Notes: generated by a model from the letters alone, not told the origin. DNA of 17,112 bases from Patescibacteria group bacterium (GCA_020061725.1 JAGUXS010000066.1:1-17112), one strand, 5' to 3'; shown: positions 7,499 through 14,657, numbered from the stretch's first letter. Made by a program: numbers and translations.

Positions 7499-8248
7499 AT
7501 GTCTACTTTATTTTTAATAATCATTACAACTTTTGTTGTTAGTTTAATTGCTTTAATTGGAATTATTTTTTTATCTTTAAAAGAAAATTTATTAAATAAA
7601 ATTCTTTTAATTTTAATTTCTTTTTCGGCTGGCATTTTAATTGGCAACGCGTTTATTCATTTAATTCCAGAAGCGCTTGAAAAAAGCGTTGAAAAAAATA
7701 TTCCTTTTTCAACGCTTTTTTTATTTTTAATTTTTGGTTTTTGTGTTTTTTTTATTTTAGAAGAATTTTTTAGTTGGCATCATCATCATACTCAAAAACA
7801 TCCAGAAATAAAATCTTTTTCTTATTTAATTTTAATTTCCGATGGCATTCATAATTTTATTGACGGAATAATTATTGCCGGATCTTTCATTATTTCTATT
7901 CCATTAGGATTAACAACAACCTTAGCGATAATTTTTCATGAAATTCCTCAAGAAATAGGAGATTTTGGAGTTTTAATCCACAGTGGATTTAAAAAATCTA
8001 AAGCTTTATTTTTAAATTTTCTTTCTGCTTTGTTTGCAATTTTTGGCGGAATTTTAGGATTTCTACTTTTTAAAAAAATAGAAAATCTTTTTATTTTTCT
8101 TTTGCCTTTTGCGGCTGGCAATTTTATTTATATTGCCGCTTCGGATTTAATTCCTGAAATTAAAACCGAAAATAAAATAAATAAAAAAATAATTCACTTT
8201 TTTGTATTTATTTCAGGAATTTTATTAATGTTATTGTTTAAAGATTAA
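7499..8248 (+). CDS. ZIP family divalent metal transporter
   Basis: This is an integral membrane protein of 249 residues with about eight hydrophobic segments, the usual ZIP topology. The two metal-binding helices are clear: SDGIHNFIDG (114-123; H118, N119 and D122) and HEIPQEIGDF (147-156; H147, E148, Q151, E152 and D155). A His cluster WHHHH (93-97) lies in the variable loop between helices 3 and 4, the usual site of a metal-sensing or metal-delivery loop. ZIP proteins move Zn2+, Fe2+ or Mn2+ into the cytoplasm; the ion cannot be read from sequence. The gene follows lemA after a gap made of A-rich words and has no visible Shine-Dalgarno sequence. It is probably cotranscribed with lemA and terminated by the hairpin at 8335-8351. 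Confidence 0.95.
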   Translation: MSTLFLIIITTFVVSLIALIGIIFLSLKENLLNKILLILISFSAGILIGNAFIHLIPEALEKSVEKNIPFSTLFLFLIFGFCVFFILEEFFSWHHHHTQKHPEIKSFSYLILISDGIHNFIDGIIIAGSFIISIPLGLTTTLAIIFHEIPQEIGDFGVLIHSGFKKSKALFLNFLSALFAIFGGILGFLLFKKIENLFIFLLPFAAGNFIYIAASDLIPEIKTENKINKKIIHFFVFISGILLMLLFKD

Positions 8249-8258
8249 TAAAAAAAAT

Positions 8259-8352
8259 AATCAAAATCATGCCAAGTCTTGGTTTTATGCCTATTTTACC
8301 TTTTATTTATACAGTCTTTGAGCCTTTGAAATTTGGGGACTGTCCCCTTTTA
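8259..8352 (+). repeat. REP/MITE-like element, copy A
   Basis: This copy has a left end AATCAAAATCATGCCAAGT (8259-8277) and a right end TTTGAGCC, TTTGAAATTT and the hairpin GGGGACTGTCCCC (8335-8347) with TTTTA. The inverted copy at 11822-11923 matches through both ends and the central ACCTTTTATTTAT-like part. The copy at 11965-12060 matches at both ends. The element fills the whole gap between the ZIP gene and the murL-murD fusion, stopping 2 nt before the ATG. GGGGACTGTCCCC hairpins of this kind resemble REP sequences mobilised by RAYT-type Y1 transposases; no such transposase gene is in the window, so that link is inference. Confidence 0.8.
8335..8351 (+). terminator. GGGGA-CTG-TCCCC hairpin with T-run
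   Basis: A 5-bp GC-rich stem with a 3-nt loop, followed by TTTT, forms a plausible intrinsic terminator for the lemA-ZIP transcript. It ends 3 nt before the murL-murD start codon (8355), so it would also sit at the ribosome-docking position of any transcript that reads through. Confidence 0.5.
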
Positions 8353-8354
8353 TT

Positions 8355-10889
8355 ATGCCAATAATTTCTCAATTTTTTGAATTTAGTTCGTATAAATTTA
8401 ATCCTAAAAATAGGAAAATTTTTTTTAATTATAAAATAAAATTCAAAAACAAAAATCCTCTCACTTTTAAAGAAACAATAATCCTGCCAATAATTCCTGA
8501 TTTAAAAAAAATTCCGCAAAAACTTTTAAATAATATTTTACAAAGTCTTCATTTAATGTTGGGCATAAGTTATTACAAATTATATTGTCCGCCTAAAATA
8601 ACAATTCACTATCATCTTTCAAAAGAACAAGCTGATTTTTGGAATACAGTTTATAGAAAAGGGCTTGGGGAATTTTTATATAGAAATAATTTAGAGCCAA
8701 AAAAAATCGCAAAATTTCCACATTTAAAAATTAAAACTTGCCCAATAAATTTACAATATCCAGAACGCGCTTTACTAGGAATTGGCGGAGGAAAAGATTC
8801 AATTGTCGTCGCAGAACTTCTTAAAAATTTTAAAACCACTTCATTTTTAATTGAAACTCAAAAAAAAGATTTTTTATCTGAAAATATTATTAAAAAAATT
8901 GGAACCCCCTCTTTAAAAATTAAAAGAATTGTAGATCATAAAATTTTTAAATCTTATGAAGGGGCGTATAATGGTCATATTCCTATTTCAGCAATTTTCG
9001 CTTTTCTTGGGCTTTTTTCCGCAATTATTTATAAATATAAATATGTCATTGTTGGCAATGAACATAGCAGTGATTTTGGCAATCTTCAATATAAAAACGA
9101 AATTATAAATCATCAATGGAGTAAGTCCATAGAATTTGAAACAATGTTGCAAGAATACACAAAAAAATTTATCACCCCAAATATTACATACTTCTCAATT
9201 CTTCGCCAATTTTATGAAATTAGAATCGCGCAAATGTTTGCAAAACATAAAAAATATTTTTCAATGTTTTCCAGTTGCAATAAAAATTTTAGAATTTTTA
9301 AAAAACGGCCAAATTCTTTATGGTGCGGCGAGTGTCCAAAATGCGTTTTTATTTATTTAATACTATCTCCATTTTTAAATAAAAAAGAACTTTTTAATAT
9401 TTTTCAAAAAAATCTTTTTGAAAATAAAAAACTTTTACCAATTTTTCGCGATATTTTAGGGCTTGGAAAAACAAAACCATTTGATTGCGTTGGAACTTTT
9501 GAAGAATCGCAAGCGGCTTTTTATTTAATAAAAGACAAATTTAAAAACAGTATAATTGTAAAAACTTTTCTATCTAAAATAAAAATAAAAAATCCAGCGC
9601 AATTACTGAAAAAAGTTTTTTCAATAAATCCTGTCTCAACTATTCCAACACAATTTCAATTTTGTGGTATAAAAAATATTTTAATTTTAGGTTATGGCGT
9701 AGAAGGACAAGCAACGTATAAATATTTAAAAAAAAATTATCCAAAATTAAAAATAGGCATTGCCGATAAAAAACAAAGCACAAATTATTTAGATAAACAA
9801 AAAAATTATAATTTTGCCATCAAAACACCGGGTATTTCTAAACAGTTTATGACTATTTCTTACACAACTGCAACTAATATTTTTTTATCGCAAAATAAAA
9901 ATAAAATTATTGGAGTAACCGGAAGTAAAGGCAAAAGCACAACCGCCTCGCTTATTTATGAAATTTTACAAACAGCTAAAATAAAAACTCGCCTTTTGGG
10001 AAATATTGGGAATCCAATGCTTGAAATTTTAATGCGCCCGATTGATGAAAATGAAATATTTATTTTAGAACTTTCAAGTTATCAGCTTGACGACATTAAA
10101 TTCTCGCCAAATATAGCGGTAATAATAAATTTATTTCCAGAACATATGACCTATCATGGAGATGTTAAAAAATATTATCAAGCGAAAAAAAATATAATTA
10201 ATTTCCAACAAAAAAATGATGTTTTTATTTATAATCCCAAAAATAAAAAACTTATTACTTGGGCAAAACACTCAAACGCAAAGGCCATTCCATTTAAACA
10301 AAAAAAATTATTTAAAAATTTAAAAACTAATTTAATCGGAAAGCACAATGAAGAAAATATACAAGCGGCTATAATTGTTGCCAAACTTTTTAATATTTCA
10401 AATTCAATAATTAAAAAAGCGCTTTTAAATTTTAAACCATTACCGCATAGATTAGAATTTATTGGCGAATTTAAAGGAATAAAATTCTATGACGATGCAA
10501 TTTCAACTACCCCAGAATCAACAATAATGGCGATTAAAGCCCTAAAAAATATCGGAACAATTTTTCTTGGCGGTGAAGATCGCGGTTATAATTTTTTAAA
10601 ATTAGAAAAAGTTTTACAAAAATATAAAATTAAAAATATTATTCTTTTTCCAGAAAGCGGAGAAAAAATTTTAAAATTTAAAAAAGAATTTAATGTTTTA
10701 AAAACTTCAAGCATGGAACAAGCAATAAAATTTGCGTATAAACACACCCCACAAAATACCGTTTGTCTTTTATCTTGCGCCTCGCCAAGTTATTCTTTAT
10801 GGAAAAATTTTAAAGAAAAAGGCGAACAATTTAAGTTTTTTGTAAAAAAATACGGAAACCAAAATGTTAGAATAAATGTTAGAGTATAA
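8355..10889 (+). CDS. MurL-MurD fusion: UDP-MurNAc-L-Ala-L-Glu epimerase and UDP-MurNAc-L-Ala--glutamate ligase
   Basis: The 844-residue protein joins two enzymes of cytoplasmic peptidoglycan precursor synthesis. Residues 1 to about 400 match MurL, the glutamate epimerase first described in Xanthomonas: GGGKDS (144-149, an ATP-pyrophosphatase-like loop), GNEHSSDFGN, LWCGECPKC (322-330) and DCVGTFEE (377-384). Residues about 438-844 are a complete Mur ligase: Rossmann start ILILGYGVEGQ, P-loop GVTGSKGKSTT (520-530), ELSSYQLDD, NLFPEHMTYHGD with the carbamylated-lysine region AKK, and PHRLEF. Where common MurD has NDSKATN, this protein has DDAISTT, which may reflect L-Glu use as in MurD2. The inferred route is UDP-MurNAc-L-Ala to the L-Glu adduct, then epimerisation to D-Glu, bypassing MurI. 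The start is supported by homology only: no Shine-Dalgarno sequence is present and repeat A abuts the ATG. Confidence 0.93.
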   Translation: MPIISQFFEFSSYKFNPKNRKIFFNYKIKFKNKNPLTFKETIILPIIPDLKKIPQKLLNNILQSLHLMLGISYYKLYCPPKITIHYHLSKEQADFWNTVYRKGLGEFLYRNNLEPKKIAKFPHLKIKTCPINLQYPERALLGIGGGKDSIVVAELLKNFKTTSFLIETQKKDFLSENIIKKIGTPSLKIKRIVDHKIFKSYEGAYNGHIPISAIFAFLGLFSAIIYKYKYVIVGNEHSSDFGNLQYKNEIINHQWSKSIEFETMLQEYTKKFITPNITYFSILRQFYEIRIAQMFAKHKKYFSMFSSCNKNFRIFKKRPNSLWCGECPKCVFIYLILSPFLNKKELFNIFQKNLFENKKLLPIFRDILGLGKTKPFDCVGTFEESQAAFYLIKDKFKNSIIVKTFLSKIKIKNPAQLLKKVFSINPVSTIPTQFQFCGIKNILILGYGVEGQATYKYLKKNYPKLKIGIADKKQSTNYLDKQKNYNFAIKTPGISKQFMTISYTTATNIFLSQNKNKIIGVTGSKGKSTTASLIYEILQTAKIKTRLLGNIGNPMLEILMRPIDENEIFILELSSYQLDDIKFSPNIAVIINLFPEHMTYHGDVKKYYQAKKNIINFQQKNDVFIYNPKNKKLITWAKHSNAKAIPFKQKKLFKNLKTNLIGKHNEENIQAAIIVAKLFNISNSIIKKALLNFKPLPHRLEFIGEFKGIKFYDDAISTTPESTIMAIKALKNIGTIFLGGEDRGYNFLKLEKVLQKYKIKNIILFPESGEKILKFKKEFNVLKTSSMEQAIKFAYKHTPQNTVCLLSCASPSYSLWKNFKEKGEQFKFFVKKYGNQNVRINVRV

Positions 10890-11256
10890 AAAATGCACAG
10901 TAAAATTTATTACTATATTAAAATATTAATATTTTGGAAAGATAAAAAATCAACAGACAAAAATTTTAAAAAAATCTATAAGATAGATAACATTATTTTT
11001 ATATTCCAATCTCTATAAATTTTTCTCTCATATTCACCGTGTTAACACGTTAAAAAATTATGAAAATTTATTAAACTCTCACTTTTATATATTTTATTTT
11101 TTTTCACGTTCCAACTTTTGTAACTCATATTTAATATTTAATTATCGAATAAATATTACTCAAACAACTTATACACTTTTTAAAATTGAAAAAAAATAAT
11201 TTTATGATAATGTATCATTACATTGCATTCTAAGATAAAAAAAGATAAGAGAAAAT
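10890..11256. other. 367-nt AT-rich intergenic region
   Basis: This lies between the murL-murD fusion and the toxin-like gene. I see no tRNA or credible coding region. It contains a perfect 12-bp palindrome CGTGTTAACACG (11038-11049) of unknown role. It also contains TTGAAA (11186-11191), with TATGAT and GATAAT downstream at poor spacing, and the inverted repeat described at 11204-11218. No strong terminator for the murL-murD transcript is visible. Confidence 0.5.
11204..11218. promoter_or_regulatory. Inverted repeat upstream of the toxin-antitoxin-like pair, candidate operator
   Basis: ATGATA (11204-11209) and TATCAT (11213-11218) form a perfect inverted repeat around the 3-nt spacer ATG. 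They overlap the best -10-like sequences and end 38 nt before the first start codon. Toxin-antitoxin operons are often repressed from such sites. No binding protein is known here, and short palindromes are frequent in AT-rich DNA. Confidence 0.3.
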
Positions 11257-11586
11257 ATGAAAAAAATAAAAAAAATTCAAATTTATGAAATAACTTCTGT
11301 TTTAAAGAAAAAAATAAGGACAAGTGAAAATTATTGGCAATATATTTCAGAAACCAAGCACCCAGATTTAAAAAATAAATTAAAAGATGTTTTAGAAAGT
11401 TTAAGTAAAGCGGATGAAGTATGGCAAAATCCTGAAATAGAAAATTTTTATTTTTATTATCATAAAATTAATAAACATTGGATTTGTGTTATTGCGCGTC
11501 ATTTAAATGGAGATGGTTTTATTGTAACGGCTTATTTAACAAGTAAATTTAAAAGAAAGGGTAAAAAAATATGGCAAAAAAAATAA
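11257..11586 (+). CDS. Small RelE/barnase-like putative toxin
   Basis: This is a 109-residue basic protein with no signal peptide or membrane segment. Its pattern is YWQYISETKHPDL (27-39), a helix ending in DEVW, aromatic strands FYFYYHK, HWICVIARHLNGDGF, and a closing FIVTAYLTSK before a Lys-rich end. This layout, with the strand FI(V/I)TAY(L/F)T near the C-terminus, is typical of small mobile-DNA-associated proteins of the RelE/BECR nuclease fold. I recognise the family by pattern only and cannot name it with certainty. The next gene, resembling DUF2283, overlaps it by 16 nt, as in toxin-antitoxin pairs, with the toxin first. A promoter is not clear; a weak AAGAG lies before the ATG. RNase activity is an inference. 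Confidence 0.6.
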   Translation: MKKIKKIQIYEITSVLKKKIRTSENYWQYISETKHPDLKNKLKDVLESLSKADEVWQNPEIENFYFYYHKINKHWICVIARHLNGDGFIVTAYLTSKFKRKGKKIWQKK

Positions 11587-11867
11587 AAAAAATTCAAATT
11601 TTTATAGATCCATATGGAAATACTTTAAATTTATGGTGGGATGATCCTAAAAAATCTTGTGAAGCTCAAGAAGCGGAACATTCATGGGATGTAATTTGTT
11701 TGGATAAAAATAAAAAAGCAATTGGTTTAGAAAAAATTGGATTTTTTCCAGAAGAATTAGATCCAATTAAAAATCTTAAAACTCCAATCGCAACTTTTTT
11801 AAAAGAAGGTAAATATTTTTATAAGAGGGGACAGTCCCCAAATTTCAAAGGCTCAAAAACCACATAA
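11571..11867 (+). CDS. DUF2283-like putative antitoxin
   Basis: The 98-residue protein resembles DUF2283: an opening strand IFIDPYGNTLNLWW (expected pattern YD...DxLyI), an acidic centre with EAQEAEHSWDVICLD, and NKKAIGLEKIGFF, matching the family's dGxivGiEil. DUF2283 proteins often stand next to small DUF4258/RelE-like genes and are thought to be antitoxins; that role is inferred here. The start has GAAAGGG (11555-11561) nine nt upstream and overlaps the preceding gene by 16 nt, indicating coupled translation. The last 15 codons (YKRGQSPNFKGSKTT) lie inside repeat copy B (11822-11923), so the C-terminal tail is repeat-derived and probably replaced or extended the original end. The first codons are nearly identical in DNA to those of the preceding gene. 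Confidence 0.65.
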   Translation: MAKKIKKIQIFIDPYGNTLNLWWDDPKKSCEAQEAEHSWDVICLDKNKKAIGLEKIGFFPEELDPIKNLKTPIATFLKEGKYFYKRGQSPNFKGSKTT

Positions 11868-11923
11868 CCACATAAATAAAGGTTAAAATGAGTATAAAAT
11901 AGTATTTGGCATGATTTTGTTCA
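11822..11923 (-). repeat. REP/MITE-like element, copy B (inverted)
   Basis: On the minus strand this copy reads GAACAAAATCATGCCAAAT at its left end, then the ACCTTTATTTAT core, and TTTTTGAGCC, TTTGAAATTT and GGGGACTGTCCCC (11827-11839) at its right end. It is the closest relative of copy A, differing mainly by a few substitutions and a short insertion in the middle. Its right end provides the last codons of the putative antitoxin gene. With copy C it forms a head-to-head pair separated by about 41 nt. Confidence 0.8.
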
Positions 11924-11964
11924 ATTTATATTTTTTCTTTAAAAATTTTACTTTTTATAATTTT

Positions 11965-12060
11965 AAACAAAATCGCACCAAATCACAAAAAAAACTTTGT
12001 AGACCTTATGGTTATTGATTTTTTAAGGGGTATTTGTTTGGGGGACTGTCCCCCTTTTTA
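11965..12060 (+). repeat. REP/MITE-like element, copy C
   Basis: The left end AAACAAAATCGCACCAAAT (11965-11983) corresponds to the left ends of copies A and B. The right end GTTTGGGGGACTGTCCCCC (12036-12054) with TTTTTA carries the longest form of the hairpin. The centre is diverged. The last 49 nt (12012-12060) overlap the 3' end of ligA on the other strand and encode its final 15 residues or so. Copies B and C face each other and together make a roughly 240-nt inverted-repeat structure between two convergent operons. Confidence 0.72.
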
Positions 12061-14117
12061 ATAAACCGCTCAAATTCATTTTCGTTAATTATTTTCACTC
12101 CTAATTCTTTCGCTTTTTTATATTTTGATCCTGGATTTTTGCCAAAAATAACATAATCTGTTTTTTTACTAACTAAATTTAGAATTTTACCGCCTAAATT
12201 TTTTATTTTTTCCTTTGCTTCGTCTCGCGTCATTGATTCCAATTCTCCAGTTAAAACAAAACTTTTGTTTTTTAAAATCCATTCTTTATCTGAATGGATT
12301 TTTTGATTACTAAAATTAATGCCTGCTTTTTTTAATTCTTCTAATATTTTTATATTTTTTTCATTTTTAAACCACTGTAAAATACTTTTAGCCATTTTAG
12401 TTCCAACACCATTTATTTTTTCCAAATCTTCTAAAGAAATTTTAATAAAATAATTTATTAAATTTTTAATTGAAAATTGAAAATTAAAAGCTTGTGGTGA
12501 GCTTGTGAAATCCATTGAAAATTGTTGCGCTAGCAACCATGCGGTTTCTTCTCCAATATGCTTTATTCCTAAAGAAAAAATAAATTTTACTAAATCAATT
12601 TTTTTACTTTCTTTAATTGCTTTAATTAAATTTTGACTAGATTTTTTCGCAAAACGTTTCAAAGGTTCAAGATCTTGTTGAGTTAATTTAAAAATATCAG
12701 CTGAATTTTTAATCAACCCTGAACACATTAATTGTTCAACAATTTTTTCTCCAAACCCATCAATATTAAATCCTTTTTTTGAAACAAAATGAATTATTTT
12801 TTCTTTTTGTTGAGCAAAACAATTTTGATTCGCGCAATAACAAGCTACTTCATTCTTAAATCTTTTTATTTTTGAATTACAAATCGGACAATATAAAGGC
12901 ATTTTAAATTTTTTTTCTTTGCCAATTCGTAATTTTGATAACACTTGAACAATATCTGGAATCACATCGCCAGCCTTTTGAATAATGACCGTATCGCCAA
13001 TTCTAATATCTAATCTATTTATTTCATCTTCATTATGAAGGGTGGCTCGACTAATAATTGATCCCATAATTTTAACTGGTTCTAAAATAGCGACTGGCGT
13101 CAAAATTCCGGTTCGACCAACTTGAATAATAATATCCTTAACTATAGTTGTTGTTTGCTCGGCTGGAAATTTAAAAGCAATTGCCCAACGTGGGGCTTTT
13201 CCAGTATATCCCAACGTCTTTTGAATTTTTCGCTCATTTATTTTAATAACAATTCCATCAATCCAAAAATTTTGTGTTTCTTTTTTTTCTTTCCATTTTT
13301 CCCAATACTTATTTACTTGTTTAATATTTTCGCAATATTGAAAATTAGGATTAACTTTAAAACCAATTTTTTTTAATATTTCTAATTTCTCTTTTTGAGA
13401 AAGGGGTAAATTACCATCGCTTGTCCAAACTAAATCATAAATAAAACAATCTAATTTTCTTTCAGCGACAATTTTTGAATCAAATTGCCGAATTGTTCCA
13501 GCAGCCGCGTTTCTTGGATTTGCAAATTCTTGTTCCCCTCTCTCTTTTCTTTTTCGATTAAATTCTTGAAAATTTTTTTTACTCATCCAAATTTCACCTT
13601 CAACAATTATATCTAAAGGCTCATTTAATTTTAATGGAATACTCTCAATTGTTTTTAAATTTTGAGTCACATCCTCACCCATTAAACCATCTCCCCTTGT
13701 CGCACCTGAAACAAAAATTCCATTTTTATAAGTTAATACAACATGTAAACCGTCTATTTTTAATTCACAAAGATAACTTATAAAAGTTATTCCCCCACTT
13801 TTTTTTAAAAAATTTTTATTTCTTATTTCCCAATCCAAAATTTCTTGAAAATTAAAAGCGTCATTAAAAGACCATTGTCTAACTTTATGTTTTATTTTTT
13901 TAAACTTTTTTAAAGGCTGTCCGCCAATTCGTTGGGTTGGCGAATCTGAAGTAATAAATTCTGGATTTTCTTGTTCTAATTTTTGAAGTTCATTTTTTAA
14001 AGAATCCAAAGCCCAATCAGAAATTTTTTGTCGATCCAAAACATGATAAAGATAACGATGATAATTAATTTCTTTTTTTAATTTCTCAATTCTTTGTTTG
14101 ATTTGTTGTTTAGACAT
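12012..14117 (-). CDS. ligA: NAD+-dependent DNA ligase
   Basis: LigA seals nicks in DNA during replication and repair, using NAD+. All domains are present in the 701-residue product: Ia (YHRYLYHVL, about 19-27), the adenylation domain with catalytic K120 in CELKIDGLH, the OB fold, the zinc finger beginning CPIC and continuing CYCANQNC, the HhH domain and a C-terminal BRCT domain (FVLTGELESMTRDEAKEKI). WSFNDAF replaces the common MLSLDNAF, a variant I associate with Patescibacteria. There are two oddities. An in-frame insert of about 18 residues (near 532-549, SMDFTSSPQAFNFQFS) after ETAWLLAQQF in the HhH domain coincides with a repeat also found near 17028-17112. The tail after FIKKG is encoded by repeat copy C. 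The gene is the last of the leftward cluster, 87 nt after the PilX-like gene. No clear promoter of its own was found. Confidence 0.97.
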   Translation of the reverse strand: MSKQQIKQRIEKLKKEINYHRYLYHVLDRQKISDWALDSLKNELQKLEQENPEFITSDSPTQRIGGQPLKKFKKIKHKVRQWSFNDAFNFQEILDWEIRNKNFLKKSGGITFISYLCELKIDGLHVVLTYKNGIFVSGATRGDGLMGEDVTQNLKTIESIPLKLNEPLDIIVEGEIWMSKKNFQEFNRKRKERGEQEFANPRNAAAGTIRQFDSKIVAERKLDCFIYDLVWTSDGNLPLSQKEKLEILKKIGFKVNPNFQYCENIKQVNKYWEKWKEKKETQNFWIDGIVIKINERKIQKTLGYTGKAPRWAIAFKFPAEQTTTIVKDIIIQVGRTGILTPVAILEPVKIMGSIISRATLHNEDEINRLDIRIGDTVIIQKAGDVIPDIVQVLSKLRIGKEKKFKMPLYCPICNSKIKRFKNEVACYCANQNCFAQQKEKIIHFVSKKGFNIDGFGEKIVEQLMCSGLIKNSADIFKLTQQDLEPLKRFAKKSSQNLIKAIKESKKIDLVKFIFSLGIKHIGEETAWLLAQQFSMDFTSSPQAFNFQFSIKNLINYFIKISLEDLEKINGVGTKMAKSILQWFKNEKNIKILEELKKAGINFSNQKIHSDKEWILKNKSFVLTGELESMTRDEAKEKIKNLGGKILNLVSKKTDYVIFGKNPGSKYKKAKELGVKIINENEFERFIKKGDSPPNKYPLKNQ
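12040..12059 (+). terminator. GGGGGA-CTG-TCCCCC hairpin with T-run, end of rightward operon
   Basis: A 6-bp GC-rich stem with a 3-nt loop, followed by TTTTT on the plus strand, should terminate rightward transcripts from the toxin-antitoxin-like pair. On the minus strand the same hairpin lies inside ligA coding sequence shortly before its stop, preceded and not followed by a U-run equivalent, so it would not stop ligA transcription in that direction. Confidence 0.6.
12470..12524 (-). repeat. In-frame repeat inside the ligA HhH domain
   Basis: On the minus strand the block reads TTTTCAATGGATTTCACAAG, then CTCACCACAAGCTTT and AATTTTCAATTTTC. The two tandem copies at 17028-17112 share the same order of words (TTTTCAATGGATT, ACAAG, TCACAAGCTTT). 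It adds residues absent from ordinary LigA proteins without breaking the frame. Confidence 0.75.
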
Positions 14118-14204
14118 AAAAACATTAAAATACCATTTTAAAAAATTAAAAAATCAAATTAATTTTCATCTGCCAATTGACAGGTTAATTTTTAATTTTT
14201 ACAT

Positions 14205-14657
14205 TTATTTGCAGTCTCCTTTAATACAAAAACTTAATGCGATGCTTCGATGAACATCTTTATAACTGCCTGTTGATTTAATTGTTAGGGTTGTATCGTC
14301 TAATATTTCTGCTCCTTCTCCTGTTATAATTTTTCCAGCGCAATCGTATGGATCTTCTTCTGGTGTCTTACATTTAAATCCAACTTCCCATTTGGCTTCT
14401 TCTATCCCAAAATTTCCATTCATACTTCCTTCGGCTGGAATATTTTTAGAATCAACTTTTCTAATTTGATTTAACGCTTTTTCCATTCCTGTTTCTGCGG
14501 CAAAATATGCCGGAGCTGACCAAAAAATATTTCTTGAAAATTTTATCCCCTTAAGAACTAAATTATTAATTCCAATAGTAGCTGTTAAAATTCCAGCTAA
14601 AACTAAAATCACCAAAAATATCGCCGATCCATTCTGATTATTTATTATTTTATACAT
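14205..14657 (-). CDS. PilX-like type IV pilus assembly/minor pilin protein
   Basis: The 150-residue protein has a short N-terminus, the segment NGSAIFLVILVLAGILTATI, one membrane helix, and the motif AYFAAETGMEKALNQIRK that marks PilX-type N-terminal regions. It lacks the Glu at position +5 of true prepilins, as is usual for this group in Patescibacteria. The C-terminal domain carries two Cys pairs (FKCKTPEEDPYDCAG; FCIKGDC), possibly disulfide-bonded outside the cell. I place the start at the ATG at 14657, 17 nt after the upstream pseudopilin gene. A TTG at 14690 would extend it by 11 residues and overlap that gene, with no gain in family similarity. It is the fifth gene of the leftward pilus cluster. 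Confidence 0.8.
   Translation of the reverse strand: MYKIINNQNGSAIFLVILVLAGILTATIGINNLVLKGIKFSRNIFWSAPAYFAAETGMEKALNQIRKVDSKNIPAEGSMNGNFGIEEAKWEVGFKCKTPEEDPYDCAGKIITGEGAEILDDTTLTIKSTGSYKDVHRSIALSFCIKGDCK

Noticed and set aside
7196..7647. Two minus-strand open frames opposite lemA and the ZIP gene
   Set aside because: They mirror confident genes and carry Phe/Ile-rich sequence typical of the antisense of A-rich coding DNA; no ribosome-binding site or domain is seen.
9136..9360. 74-codon plus-strand frame within the murL half of the fusion
   Set aside because: It overlaps the conserved CGECPKC region of MurL in another frame, so it is a shadow.
14150..14200. Hairpin CTGTC-AATT-GGCAG between the PilX-like gene and ligA as a terminator
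   Set aside because: The stem is only 5 bp with a G-U pair, and on the minus strand it is followed by ATGAAAATTAATTTG and not a T-run.
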